DNA from: Alentia gelatinosa
Lineage: Eukaryota; Annelida; Polychaeta; Phyllodocida; Polynoidae
DNA: 64,000 nucleotides
Direction of reading: 5' to 3'
Assembly: GCA_950022655.1 (NCBI GenBank)
Contig: OX465583.1
Span: 14,903,298-14,967,297 of the forward strand
In this document: one piece after another, positions 33,222-45,066 of the stretch
Position numbering within the stretch: the first letter of the stretch is position 1
Layout of the letters: each line of letters begins with the position of its first letter
Position numbers and translations under genes: made by a program
Notes under the pieces: generated by a model
What the model saw: only the letters and a program-made list of their open reading frames with translations
What the model was told of the DNA's origin: nothing
The model's database searches: none

Positions 33222-33800
33222 ATTTTTTTTTTTTATTTACTTTATTGCATCTCTCGTAACAACGAGTTCTTCCGATACAATCCTCCGACGTGTTACATAT
33301 ACGGCATCCAACATAATAGAGACATTATGTTACAACCAATGTTTTGAGTTACACTCTCCGAGGCAAAAATAGGAACTGGTAATGGTAATGAGATGTAAAA
33401 TTGGTGGAACAAGAGAATGATCAACAGGTCAATGGTTTCCAAAACTTAGTTGGTTAGACAATCAGGCTAATTCCAGACTCGATTTAAATTTGTCCAGACT
33501 TTCACTCATTTGGCAATCATTTGACAGAGAGTTCCACAGGTTTGCCCCTCTAATGTAGGGGCTTCTTTGGATGTGGTTACTTCTTGTGTGAGGAATTTTA
33601 TAGGTAATTTTGGTGGCCTGCCTGGTTTGTCCAACCTTTTCTTCTATCCAGTCGGCGTTTAACCGATTCTTAAACATTATCGAGGCTAGCTGTTTTCGTC
33701 TCCTTTTCCATAAGGGAACAATTCCCATATTTTCATACAGGTTTGCTATAGTAGTCCCACGTAGTGGTAACTGAAGAGCTATTCTCATCTGCTGAAACAC
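33222..33800 (-). pseudogene. 5'-truncated RT C-terminus plus 3' UTR
   Basis: A minus-strand frame (33800-33462) of 112 codons gives the RT C-terminal region: LQLPLRGTTIANLYENMGI, MFKNRLNADW, then YIRGANLWNSLSND and an FKSSLEL end. The poly-T at about 33222-33235 is the poly-A of a minus-strand insertion, leaving a 3' UTR of about 230 nt. The frame starts abruptly inside the protein, as in 5'-truncated non-LTR copies. Confidence 0.8.
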
Positions 33801-33805
33801 AGTCT

Positions 33806-35777
33806 GCTATATCTCGCCCCACATTAGATCTCATCAGCCAATGCAGACTGCTCTCTCTGTGAAGTCAGCTTTGTCACTGAGCCATTTCTGTGGTGATGTA
33901 CTTGTTCCATGCAATCTTTTTCACCTAATGCTGACTGATTTCCACATGACGTGGACCCTTCCACACATCCCCATTCCAGACTTTTTCATAAGATGAATTT
34001 AAGCGCTAAATCCATTGGAAAAAGTTTTGCCTAACATGTTCCATTTACATGACAGGTAACATTGGGTGGCATTTCACATAGACAACGAAAGTGTCATTTA
34101 CTTTTGCGACCGGTATGGTCTACCCCATAGTAACATATATCATGCATGCTTCTTATGCAAGGCTTCAGGGGTAGCAGCAGGGGTAACGAAATTGGTAGTA
34201 TACCTGGAACCTGATATCACAAACACTAACATTAGCTCAAGATGTTTCTAAGGGATGCCACAATATGGTAACATAGCAGAAAACTGCTTATGAAAAGATT
34301 TTACAGTCTCTAACTAATTTAAGAAACAAAAAAGTGAAAAATTGCAGATGTGTAAAGGGGACATTAATAGTACACACATAAAAAAGGCTGCTGTAGGCCA
34401 TTGAGAAGACATATCTTAGTTCTGTTTGCTGTACTGAGTCTACAAAGGACTGGAATATGGAGCCTGATACAAAAGTTTAATCTAATGAGTCATTGTAATA
34501 CTTAAAAGAACACAGAACCAAGTAATGATTTTCAGCACACAGAATTAAAGGGGTTAAGGCATTGTCATGGTAATCCAACCACTTGCCAAAGCAACAACAA
34601 GTAGAAATGTCAACTAGAAGGATGGATCTACAAGATTAAACAATAAAACAAATGTTTCTGGGCACCCTGCTAATCGTTGTGTGTGTGTGTGAAGCAGGTT
34701 TAGCACACAGAGTGAATATTACCAGGACACATAACACTGTGAACTGTAAAGGATTTCATCTAATCTGGGGAAGTGGGCTATAAGAAGAACAATGGAGGTG
34801 ATAATCTCGACTGTGATATTGTGATATTGGACATGAGAACTGCTTGGAAGGTGTTTAATGTTATTGAATCAACTATGTGACTAATAAGTGAACAAAAGAG
34901 GAGAGATCTGAATTGTAAAACATTGACAGAGGTTTATAAAGGATAGTTGGTATTGTTTGTTATTAAAATGGCTTCACTATTGATTACTAAATGCTTTGTA
35001 TAAACTTTGATTTTATTAAATCAAAGTTAATAAGAAATTATTAGTTAATTATCTATACCTCTAGTTATAAGATGAGTGAGGTTACCGTGCATCTATGATC
35101 AAAACACAGCAAGCAGCTCTATGTACGGATGGAAAGATCTTAGACGTTATGATGAAGTAAGCTACAACATTAATGAATCTTTGCACAATTAGACAATCAT
35201 TTCTTCCCAAGTCTTAGGAAACATATTTAAGACCCGAAAACAGTATAGAATCTCAAAAGGACTGAATATTTTTAGATCCCCTAGACAAACCAGACTGTGG
35301 ACCAAATTGTCAAGCATATACAACCTTGGTGCATAATAAAGGAGGCATGTTATGGAACTCTCAATTGCCCATAGTCAGAGAAATGCCTGACTAAAAGACT
35401 TTTAAATCGTTAACCAAGAAAATACTATGTGAAATACTGTTGACAGGAATTTGGATATATGCCACAATTTTGTGCTTTTTCTAATTACTGAAATTATTTT
35501 AACTAGTAGGCTACATATTTATCTATCATATAGTGGCATAATGCATATGATTTGGATTTTATGTTTATTTCTTTATTTTATGTTGGATAAAGTCTCGGCT
35601 CGAATGAAGAAAATAAAGAATGGCTAAAATAATGTGTATATGGCCAGATCATTAAAACCAGTCTAGGCTAGGACTGAGATCCTCAGCCACGTTGTTGATC
35701 GTAGATATATAATCTACCATAGGATTCATGCAACTTAATGTATCTTCTAACGAACATTAAAGAAATTAAAAAAAAAA
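33806..35777. other. AT-rich non-coding DNA
   Basis: About 2 kb with no open frame of interest, tandem array or terminal-repeat element that I could identify. A short GTGTGT run lies near 34678-34690. Confidence 0.5.
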
Positions 35778-35907
35778 AATGGGTGCAAGTGAGTTACAAT
35801 AACGATCCATAGACTGACTCTAACACAAACCTTTCCATTGTTATTCATAATTTCACGCTTATTCATCAATGATGAACTTACTGCTCGCACGAACTATATA
35901 CGTTGCC

Positions 35908-35915
35908 TATAAAAG
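35908..35915 (+). promoter_or_regulatory. candidate TATA box
   Basis: TATAAAAG stands 35 nt before an ATG that opens a signal-peptide-like ORF. The leader would be very short if transcription starts about 30 nt downstream. Confidence 0.35.
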
Positions 35916-35942
35916 GTTAGAGTGGTCACATACACTTTCAGC

Positions 35943-36101
35943 ATGCTGAGAAAAATCTATCCCTTCACTATCTGCGTACTACTCACTGTGCTATTGGATA
36001 AAGGGGCAGGGTGCCAGTATCTGAGGGCCTTAGAGGCATGCCCAGCTGACCATGACCAAACACTCAAGACCAAAATACCCCATGGATCCACTGCTGCTTG
36101 A
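35943..36101 (+). CDS. possible small secreted peptide or first exon
   Basis: 52 codons. The N-terminus (MLRKIYPFTICVLLTVLL) is a typical signal peptide: two basic residues, a hydrophobic core of about 13, then a small-residue region around GAGC for cleavage. The rest is short, with two Cys. It lies 28 nt after a TATA box. It may be a real short peptide or a signal exon whose donor I cannot place. No family was recognised. Confidence 0.35.
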   Translation: MLRKIYPFTICVLLTVLLDKGAGCQYLRALEACPADHDQTLKTKIPHGSTAA

Positions 36102-36253
36102 TATGTTTTGATCCCAGACTCAGGCTGTTAGAGAAACGGCAAGTTTACTGGGTGCATGTGGGTTACAGTAAATGATCTATAGACTGAATGTAACCCAAAA
36201 CCTTTTAGTTGTTATTCATTTAAAATTGCACGCTCATTCATCAATGATGAACA

Positions 36254-36739
36254 TTCTATTTTCTATTAGTTAGAATTGGACATTGCTGAACATGGCCGTG
36301 AGGCAAGGCGAGGTTAGCAGAGCGTATCCACTCTGATCTTGTCTTCAAATGAATAAGGTCACGACATAGTTTGGCAAATTTTAAAAACGTTCAGCCGAGG
36401 TACCTCCCTTTCCTACTCCGTTCATTGGACCAAGTGTTTCATTATTCTAAGTTGGCCAGTGTGAAATCGGTTAAAAGGCTGCAGGAGGGTGCGATGCCAA
36501 ATGGTCCTCCCACCAAGAATAGCATATTCTCTTTCTCATTGCATGCTTTAGTACAGCAGATCTGCCGTGCCAGCCGTGTGTATCACGTCTTGCCGACATG
36601 CAATATGAAAGACGCAGCCTAGTTACTGGGTAAACATGCGGAACGGACGGGGTTGGCTTGACTCCCCACCCGTCCTACATCTTTAAATAGGTAGCCACGT
36701 TTCACTTTTCACCCTGAAGACAGGGTGTGCACAGGCCTA
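36254..36739. other. non-coding DNA
   Basis: Contains a frame at 36371-36622 without domains. The sequence just before the satellite (CACTTTTCACCCTGAAGACAGG) is unique. Nothing supported. Confidence 0.4.
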
Positions 36740-39700
36740 CACACCACCAGGTAAGACACATTACAGCTATATAATACACACCACGTCTCTACCTCCTACA
36801 CGGGTTGTACACGGGTCATTACTAGATACAAGTAAGACACATTACAGCTATATGATCGCCACGTATCTACCCCCTACACGGAGTGTACATAGGTCATTAC
36901 TAGATACAGGTAAGACACATTACAGCTATATAATACACACCACGTCTCTACCCCCTACATGGTTTGTACACGGGTCATTACTAGATACAAGTAAGACACA
37001 TTACAGCTATATAATACACACCACGTCTTTACCTCCTACACGGTTTGTACACGGGTCATTACTAGATACTATAGAGGAAACCCATGAAAGTTTAGGGTCT
37101 GAGCTCGTATCCCATCGAGTTTGAATCACATAGTAATTCACAAGGCGAAGCCACGTGAATTGCTATGTGATTCAAATGAGATGGGATCGAGCTCTGACCC
37201 TAAACTTGAATGGGTTTCTGAATTTATCTCACCCTTAATATTGACTAATGGGCTAACATTTGTGATATTTTCCCCCATTGGATATATCTCCTAAATATCT
37301 AATGGGTGTTAGATACGAGTTTCCAATGTTAAGTCTATGGAGAAAAAATATCTGGGGTGAGATAAAGGTATGTCACATTACAGCTATATAATACACACCA
37401 CGTCTTTACCTCCTACACGGGTTGTACACGGGTCATTACTAGATACAGGTAAGACACATTACAGCTATATAATACACACCACATCTTAACTTCCTACACG
37501 GGTTGTACATGGGTCATTACTAGATACAGGTAAGACACATTACAGCAATATGATACACACCACGTTTCTACCCCCTACACGGGTTGTACACGGGTCATTA
37601 CTAGATACAGGTAAGACACATTACAGCTATATAATACACACCACGTCTCTACCCCCTACACGGGTTGTACACGGGTCATTACTAGATACAGGTATGTCAC
37701 ATTACAGCTATATAATACACACCACGTCTTTACCTCCTACACGGGTTGTACACGGGTCATTACTAGATACAGGTATGTCACATTACAGCTATATAATACA
37801 CACCACGTCTTTACCTCCTACATGGGTTGTACACGGGTCATTACTAGATACAGGTATGTCATATTACAGCTATATGATACACGCTACGTCTTTACCTCCT
37901 ACATGGGTTGTACACGGGTCATTACTAGATATTGGTACGTCACATTACAGCTATATGATACACACCACGTCTCTACCACCTCCACGGATTGTACACGGGT
38001 CATTACTAGATACAGGTATGTCACATTACAGCTATATAATACACACCGCGTCTTTACCTCCTACACGGGTTGTACACGGGTCATTACTAGATACAGGTAA
38101 GACACATTACAGCTATATGATACACACCACGTCTCTACCCCCCTGCATGGGTTGTACACGGGTCATTACTAGATACAGCTCAGACACATTACAGCTATAT
38201 AATACACACCACGTCTCTACCCCCTGCACGGGTTGTACACGGGTCATTACTAGATACAGCTCAGACACATTACAGCTATATAATACACACCACGTCTCTA
38301 CCCCCTGCACGGGTTGTACACGGGTCATTACTAGATACAGCTCAGACACATTACAGCTATATGATACACACCACGTCTCTACACCCTACACGGATTGTAC
38401 ACGGGTCATTACTAGATACAGGTATGTCATATTACAGCTATATGATACACACCACATCTCTACCCCCTACACGGATTGTACACGGGTCATTACTAGATAC
38501 AGGTAAGACACATTACAGCTATATAATACACACCACGTCTCTACCCCCTACATGGGTTGTACACGGGTCATTACTAGATACAGGTAAGACACATTACAGC
38601 TATATAATACACACCACGTCTCTACACGGGTTGTACACGGGTCATTACTAGATACAGGTAAGACACATTACAGCTATATGATCGCCACGTATCTACCCCC
38701 TACACGGATTGTACATAGGTCATTACTAGATACAGGGAAGACACATTACAGCTATATAATACACACCACGTCTTTACCTCCTACACGGGTTGTACATGGG
38801 TCATTACTAGATACAGGTACATCATATTACAGCTATATGATACACACCACGTCTCTACCCCCTACACGGGTTGTACACGGGTCATTACTACATACAGGTA
38901 CATCATATTACAGCTATATAATACACACCACATCTCTACCCCCTGCACGGGTTGTACACAGGTCATTACTAGATACAGGTATGTCATATTACAGCTATAT
39001 GATACACACCACGTCTTTACCCCCTACACGGGTTGTACACGGGTCATTACTAGATACAGGTAAGACACATTACAGCTATATGATACACACCACATCTCTA
39101 CCCCCTACACGGGTTGTACACGGGACATTACTAGATACAGTTCAGACACATTACAGCTATATGATACACACCACGTCTTTACCCCCTACACGGGTTGTAC
39201 ACGGGTCATTATTAGATACAGGTATGTCACATTACAGCTATATGATACACACCACGTCTTAACCTCCTACACGGGTTGTACACAGGTCATTTCTAGATAC
39301 AGGTAAGACAAATTACAGCTATATAATACACACCACGTCTCTACCCCCTACATGGTTTGTACACGGGCCATTACTAGATACAGGTAAGCCACATTACAGC
39401 TATATAATACACATCACATCTCTACCTCCTACACGGGTTGTACACGGGTCATTACTAGATACAGGTACGTCACATTACAGCTATATAATACACACCACAT
39501 CTTTACTTCATACATGGGATGTACACGGGTCATTACTAGATACAGGTAAGACAAATTACAGCTATATAATACACACCACGTCTTTACCTCCTACACGGGT
39601 TGTACACAGGTCATTACTAGATACAGGTAAGACAAATTACAGCTATATAATACACACCACGTCTCTACCCCCTACATGGTTTGTACACGGGCCATTACTA

Positions 39701-40140
39701 GATACAGGTAAGACACATTACAGCTATATAATACACATCACATCTCTACCTCCTACATGGGTTGTACACGGGTCATTACTAGATACAGGTACGTCACATT
39801 ACAGCTATATAATACACACCACATCTTTACTTCATACATGGGTTGTACACGGGTCATTACTAGATACAGGTAAGACAAATTACAGCTATATGATACACAC
39901 CACGTCTTTACCTCCTACACGGGTTGTACACGGGTCATTACTAGATACAGGTACATCATATTACAGCTATATGATACACACTACGTCTCTAATCTCTATA
40001 CAGGGCGTACACAGGTCGCTACCAGACACAGGTACGTTACATTACAGCTATATGGCACACACCACGTATCTACTTCCTACACGGGGTGTAAACAGGTCAA
40101 CACCATATACATGTATACAGCTATATAATACACACATCAG
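36740..40140. repeat. 81-bp satellite array
   Basis: About 38-40 units of 81 bp, each containing ACACATTACAGCTATATAAT, ACACACCACGTCTCTACC, CCCTACACGGGTTGTACACG and GGTCATTACTAGATACAGGT. Because 81 is a multiple of three and one frame lacks stops, long repetitive frames result (for example 318 codons at 37550-38506). These are not credible genes. One 296-bp element is inserted at 37070-37365. Units degenerate after about 39960. Confidence 0.97.
37070..37365 (+). mobile_element. hairpin element H1 inserted in the satellite
   Basis: The satellite reads correctly if this segment is removed (...CTAGATAC joined to AGGTATGTCAC...), which fixes the borders within a base or two. It holds a hairpin of about 142 nt (37077-37218, arms about 60 nt with small bulges, tip ACAAGGCGAAGCCACGTG). 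That is followed by a segment starting TTTATCTCACCC and ending in the inverse GGGTGAGATAAA. No coding capacity. Confidence 0.85.
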
Positions 40141-41094
40141 GTAAGTGGTAGCACGCCAGGACACAAATACCTTACAAGGTTGATACAGAGATAGTTTACA
40201 CATAATACACAGAATTTACACAAGTAATACACACGTTATACACACGTAGTACACAAGTAATACACAAGTGGTACATATATATGATACAAAGGTGATTCAA
40301 AGGTAATACACATTTAATACATATCTCTATTATGCAGGAAAAACGTAGGTAATATAGATGTAATATGGAAGTAGTATGTACGTTTAATACACAGGTAATA
40401 TATAGGTACTTCTGTAGTTGGTATACCGTTGCTATATATATGTCTACCGCTGTGAGAAATTTGTGACCCAGTTACTACTGGTTGTGTGACCTATTGACCT
40501 AGCACATTCTAATTACCTACCATGTATAAAAAGGCCACATAGAGATAGACAGAACCAGAGATGTCCATGGAGACTGAAATCCTACGAGAATTAGATACTC
40601 GTGAGCAGAAAAACTCAAACCGGCTGGTCTTTTTTGTATGTTGTGACTCAGATGTATTTTTTTCCTATGATTTATCTCTATGCATGTTGAAAATCAAATT
40701 TAAGGCTGTATTTTTCTGATCTCCATACTCCGAGTGTAGTGTTAGGTGTCCTAGACTGTACTGCTGGATTGATGGAAAGTGTATACTGATTAATATTTTA
40801 TACTGAAATGTTATCTAAGTACACATTGTTACCTTTTGTTTTGTTATATAAAATGATACTGAACTGAAATATGGCCCTGGAGCCTACGGAAGATAGGGTG
40901 AAGCTGCATCCTAGTAGAACACTCCAGAATAAATAAAAACATTAAAAAAAACGACAAAAAAAAAAGAACGAGCGTGAGACAGCCTCCGCTCAAACAAATC
41001 ACGCTGCAGTTCAGCATTTCTTCGTCTCTTGAGTTCTGGCCACTACCGCCTGCCTGAACAGAATAGTGTTGACGTCATTATCGGGATTCCCCTG
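40141..41094. other. non-coding DNA
   Basis: 40150-40420 is rich in degenerate GTAATACACA phrases. The remainder is unique, with an A-rich tract at about 40935-40965. No gene seen. Confidence 0.5.
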
Positions 41095-41242
41095 CTACTA
41101 GCGTCTTGGTCGCGCCGTAGTTGCTGCCTCACTCCCCACAAACATGCCTCCTTATTAGCAGAGGCACTAAGCGTTTAATTTCATCTGACCAATTTACACC
41201 AGATAGTGCGTTCATATGCTCTGGTAACGAAGTCGCTAGTAG
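41095..41242. mobile_element. 148-bp MITE with CTACTAGCG ends
   Basis: The left end CTACTAGCGTCTTGGT is matched by the complement of the right end, CTACTAGCGACTTCGT. The TACTAGCGACTTCGTCA-type end recurs alone at about 50323-50339, followed by a similar CGTAGTTGCTGC, and inverted at about 47413-47430, as solo relics. Confidence 0.65.
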
Positions 41243-41363
41243 ATCTATGTAATAAATAGACGATAGAAAATCACTGTGTTCTGAAGGTGTACATATTCTG
41301 TTTGCCAGTCTCGGGTAACCTCCAGCTGAACTGACCTAGGTCGCGGTTCGCAGACCAGACACC

Positions 41364-41383
41364 ATGACCGACCCTTCGTCAAG
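41364..41383 (+). CDS. sulfotransferase-like gene, exon 1 (MTDPSS...)
   Basis: The ATG in ACACCATGA context opens six codons plus two bases and ends at a textbook donor, AAG|GTGAGT. The exon ends in phase 2, exactly the phase at which the membrane-anchor exon at 46432 must begin; the split codon becomes AG|T (Ser). Joining the three exons gives 2367 nt, an uninterrupted 788-codon frame plus stop. The first intron would be about 5.05 kb and full of repeats. This is inference from phase and donor quality; no homology is possible on six residues. A partial duplicate of this exon lies at 43383. Confidence 0.55.
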
Positions 41384-42270
41384 GTGAGTATCTTCACAGC
41401 CTTCCTCCTAGTCCGAGAAACTTTGACTGCATGGCAGACAGTCAGAGAGCACATACACTTTTTCCCATAGTACAGAAAAGCACTTCCTTGGTTCTAAGTA
41501 ATCCTTTCAATGTCAGTGCATGTTCATGCACCCTTACCTTAGGAAATGTATAATAAATCCTTTTCGATTGAAGAAACTCCTCATTTGTTCTTTTGTGACA
41601 CTTTTTGGAACCTTTTTGTACAACTCATTTCACCACTTCTAACCCATGTCGGCCATATTTGGTTAACTGGTTCTTGGCATGCCCCTGTATGGGATCCTAT
41701 GTGCATTTGAAACCAATATCTTGTAAATTCTCCCGCCTGCAGAATGCATTGACATGGATTTCACAAACACATGGCTGTTCTATTATTTAAAACTAATGCA
41801 AAGGTAGGAAAATACTGTCATTTTATTGCATTTGTCTCAAAAAGCTGTCTCTCACACAATTAGAAACACCCGACATCTTATATGCTAAACGCCTGCTGGT
41901 CTGAGAAGTGCCAATCTGGTCGACCAGTTTGCCTAGAGCTCTATGGGTGTGCTCTCTGACTGTCTGGAGGACCGCTAAACAGTCAGAGCCTCTCGGACTA
42001 CCTTCCTCCTAAATCATGTCTACCAAAGACATGTATCTAGCTGTAGTGTTGGGGATACGTCACATAATGAATGTCTGCTAAGCAGATATAGCTAACCCTA
42101 GTGTTGGGGATATGTTACATAAAAAATGTCTGCTCATGTCCTAACTGTTGGATCATCAATGCATCACATATAGAATATCTGCTCATGATATATATTTAAC
42201 TATAGTGGGCACATCACACAAGACATTTGCTTCAGTCATGTACCGTATCTAGCCGTACTGTTGGGAGACT

Positions 42271-42677
42271 ATCGTAAAACCGGATGAGTTTTAATCTGGG
42301 CTCCCGTATGCGATGACTCGAGTTTGGCGTAGTGATATCATGAGGCGGAGCCGAGTGATATCCGGAGCCAAAACTCCAGGAGTCGCATACGGGAGCCCAG
42401 ATTGAAACGAATAAGGTTTTGATTTTATCCTACCCCCTGTGAACGATATTTTTATGTGAGGATAATAACAAAAAACACAATAAAAACTTTCTGAAGTCCT
42501 CCATATAGCTCTCCTTGCTGCTCTGAAGGTGCTTGGAACTACTTTCAGCTGCTGATCTCTGATTGGTCCATTTTTTGTACGCTCCTAGGAGCGATTTTTC
42601 ATCCGTATGTGACATATGGGCGCATACGGAAAGTCAATGTTAAGCCTATGGGATTTTATATTAGGGGTAGGATAAAT
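42271..42677 (+). mobile_element. hairpin element H2
   Basis: A hairpin at 42276-42420 (arms about 65 nt, tip CATGAGGCGGAGCCGAGTGA) is followed by a segment starting TTTTATCCTACCCC and ending in the inverse GGGGTAGGATAAA at about 42676. A second copy, about 95% alike, begins at 63704 and runs off the window. Non-coding. Confidence 0.85.
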
Positions 42678-42747
42678 GTCAAATATGCTCAGGATATGTA
42701 TCTATCCAGAGTGTTGGGGATATATCATATAAACAACTCCGCTAAAG

Positions 42748-42992
42748 ATATTTATCCTACCCCTAATAAAAAACGCCATAGGTTTAACATTGACTCAGTG
42801 TATTTGATGGAGCATTGAATAAAGTGATATTTATGCACCGAGGTGAATAAAAATAATGACCAATCAGGAACGAGATAACGAAAGTAGATCCGGCAGTATT
42901 GATAAACGCGGCCATCCTCCGATGAGTGTCAACACACTACTAACATGGATGATTGCAAAATTGTCTATGTAATTCGGTGATATGGGGTAGGA
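42748..42992. mobile_element. TIR element with TTTATCCTACCCC ends
   Basis: TTTATCCTACCCCTAATA at the left is matched by the complement of GATATGGGGTAGGATAAAT at the right. It shares its terminal motif with the right part of H2 but has a different interior and no hairpin. Confidence 0.65.
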
Positions 42993-43382
42993 TAAATACA
43001 AAACTAAACTCGAGTTGGCCTTCTCAATGTTTGTACCACTCTGGTCAGGTCTGCTACTCACTACACTCAGCTAACGCCTCGTGTAGTAATACACGACCTG
43101 CCCATCGTGGAATAAACATTGACAAGGCCAACTCTCGTTTGGTTTCTACTAAGTATCTAACCATAGTGGTGGGATAATACATGAGGAATATCTGTTAAGG
43201 ATACGAATCTTGCCATAGTTTTGGGGATATTTTACTTAACGAACGTCCTCTAGGGGAACATTTCTAGCCGTAGCACTTGTTGGGGATATGTTACATAGCG
43301 AATATCTGCTCAGGATATCTATCTTGTCGTAGTGTTGGGGAAACATCACATACAAAATGTCTGCTGGACAGACCAGGCCCCA

Positions 43383-43420
43383 TGACGGACCCCTGGTCAC
43401 AGCCTTCTTCATGTTTCTGA
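43383..43420 (+). pseudogene. relic duplicate of exon 1
   Basis: CAGACCAGGCCCCATGACGG, then ACCCCTGGTCACAGCCTTCTTC, aligns with exon 1 and its donor side at 41351-41405. A gap of about 15 nt removes the splice donor (MTDP is kept). It cannot splice like exon 1. It suggests local duplication of the gene's 5' end. Confidence 0.6.
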
Positions 43421-43669
43421 AGCTAAATCATGATCATAAAGATATGTATCTATCCATAGTGTTTGGGAAACGTAACATGTAGATTAATGTCTGCTAAGGA
43501 TATATCTGTAGCTGTAGTGTTGGGGATATGTCATATAAGGAATATTTATCTTGCGATCTAACAATATCCTTGGGGTTTGGTTTGAGAAGGGATGTCTGCT
43601 AATGCTAGGTTTACACCACCCCGTATCTCGATGGCTATTTCCGAGTCTGCCTTAACTCTTTCAGCCCTA

Positions 43670-43755
43670 GCAATGCCTGGAGGCATTCCCATGCAGGGGA
43701 CGAGGAATTCCTCCAGGCATTCCCACCCAGGGGACGAGGAATGCCTCCAGGCATT
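43670..43755. repeat. TGCCTGGAGGCA palindrome cluster
   Basis: Three copies of a CCTCCAGGCAT/ATGCCTGGAGG phrase, separated by CCCAGGGGACGAGGAAT, in mixed orientation. It resembles the unit at 16912-17005. Confidence 0.75.
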
Positions 43756-44207
43756 GTTTATGTGTCATCATTACAAACGTTATGTTTTATGAGAAATAAT
43801 AAATAGATTTACACCATTTTTTTCACAACAAATAAAAAATACTATGTTCATCATTATTCTCCGTGGGCATTCGATTAATAGCTATAGTCACTTGTATCTA
43901 CAGGTTACTAAGTGACAAACATACGACAAACAGATGCCATTGCAGCGATAGTCTCGTCCCCTTGGGGTTTATAGCAGCATTATGCCTCGTCCTATAGTGC
44001 GCACGCTTCTCATTCGGGGTCGGACAGAAAGAGTTAAGTCGTCAAGATTGCGAGTCGTAGGTTGACCTGGGTGTCGGGGAGTTGCTGGGGAAAGTTTCAG
44101 TCAAAAAATCCACCACGACGGTCCCGGCAACCCCCCTCCCCCAGGGTTTATGACCGCCGGGGTTCACCCCAAGTCGATGGGGCTTCCGCCACAGACCTCA
44201 ACTCACA
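43756..44207. other. non-coding DNA (intron 1)
   Basis: No feature recognised apart from a short C-rich stretch near 44130. Confidence 0.4.
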
Positions 44208-44211
44208 TTAA

Positions 44212-44402
44212 AGGCTCTATTCCATTGCGCCGATTTCACTCCCGATGTGGTCCAGATGTACTCCAGTTTCAGCCCTGGCACCATAACTGGCCTCTGTCTG
44301 GTGTCTGTCTGGAGGCCATCGGCGCAATGGAACAGGGTATTTGGGTGTCAGCACCAAAACTGGACCACATCGGGAGTGAAATCGGCGCAATGGAATCAGG
44401 CC
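44212..44402. mobile_element. piggyBac-like MITE with TTAA target duplication
   Basis: 191 bp flanked by TTAA on both sides (44208-44211 and 44403-44406). Terminal inverted repeats of about 44 bp start AGGCTCTATTCCATTGCGCC and GGCCTGATTCCATTGCGCC. The inner 36 bp through GATGTGGTCCAG are perfectly inverted. A third partial copy of the end sits in the middle (ATCGGCGCAATGGAACAGG). Confidence 0.85.
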
Positions 44403-44710
44403 TTAAGTCGACGGGTTCTGGGATCATAAGTCGATGGGCTTCGGTCGGGACTTCTCACAGAGGCAGTCGACTTGAGTCCTGTCCAGTCAGGAAGTCTGAC
44501 AACTTACGCTGTGTCAAGTTCATGCACCATGGGGTAATGAAGCTCGTCGACTATATTGTCCAATATGCCTTTATAAGTATAAGTTAGGGGATCTGATAAG
44601 GGATAGATTACCCCAACTATGATTCAGGGTATTTGATAAAAGATAGAGACGCCTTTATTATGATTTAAGCTATGGGATAAGAGCTTGAGTACCCGTTAGT
44701 ATAATCCAGG

Positions 44711-45066
44711 GTATGGAATAGAGGGAAACTATGTTCCGGTGGGAATAAGTCAAAGTTACGAGGTAAGGCTTGGAAAAATTACTGCCCAAGGCGTAGCCGC
44801 GGGAAGTAATTTTCCCAAGCCTTACCGAGTAACTTTGACTTATTTCCACTGGTACGTGGTTTCCCTATTCCTATATACCTTCAATTGTCGGCTAATATCG
44901 ATAAAAACCGAATGTCTCTGAACGTCAACCTGGGCAGTAAACGTCAACCTGGGCAGTAAACGTCAACTTGGGCAGTAACTTCAACCTGGGCAGTAAACAA
45001 AAGTTATTTCCCCCCAGCAGCGTTAAGTAATCATAGGTTGTTCGCTCATAGGTATATAGGAATAAG
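44711..45066 (+). mobile_element. hairpin element H3
   Basis: A hairpin at 44711-44878 (arms about 75 nt, tip CCCAAGGCGTAGCCGCGGG) is followed by a segment starting TATTCCTATATACC and ending in the inverse GGTATATAGGAATA at 45065. It contains four tandem ACGTCAACCTGGGCAGTAA units at about 44921-45000. Confidence 0.85.

Larger units (their letters stand above)
35778..36253 (+). repeat. pair of about 100-bp direct repeats flanking a short ORF
   Basis: GGGTGCAAGTGAGTTACA...TCATCAATGATGAAC at 35778-35878 recurs, about 80% alike, at about 36150-36253. The interval between them contains the TATA box and signal-peptide-like ORF described separately. Confidence 0.7.
42016..43560. repeat. about 55-bp minisatellite interrupted by two inserted elements
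   Basis: Degenerate units of the form TATCTAGCCGTAGTGTTGGG + GATATGTCACATAAYGAAT + GTCTGCTAAGGATATG occur at 42016-42270, 42680-42745 and 43150-43560. The gaps are the hairpin element at 42271-42677, the TIR element at 42748-42992, and diverged DNA. All lie within intron 1 of the sulfotransferase-like gene. Confidence 0.75.

Noticed and set aside
37550..38506. 318-codon repetitive frame and its neighbours at 38678-39262
   Set aside because: They are read from the 81-bp satellite; unit length divisible by three keeps one frame open without coding meaning.
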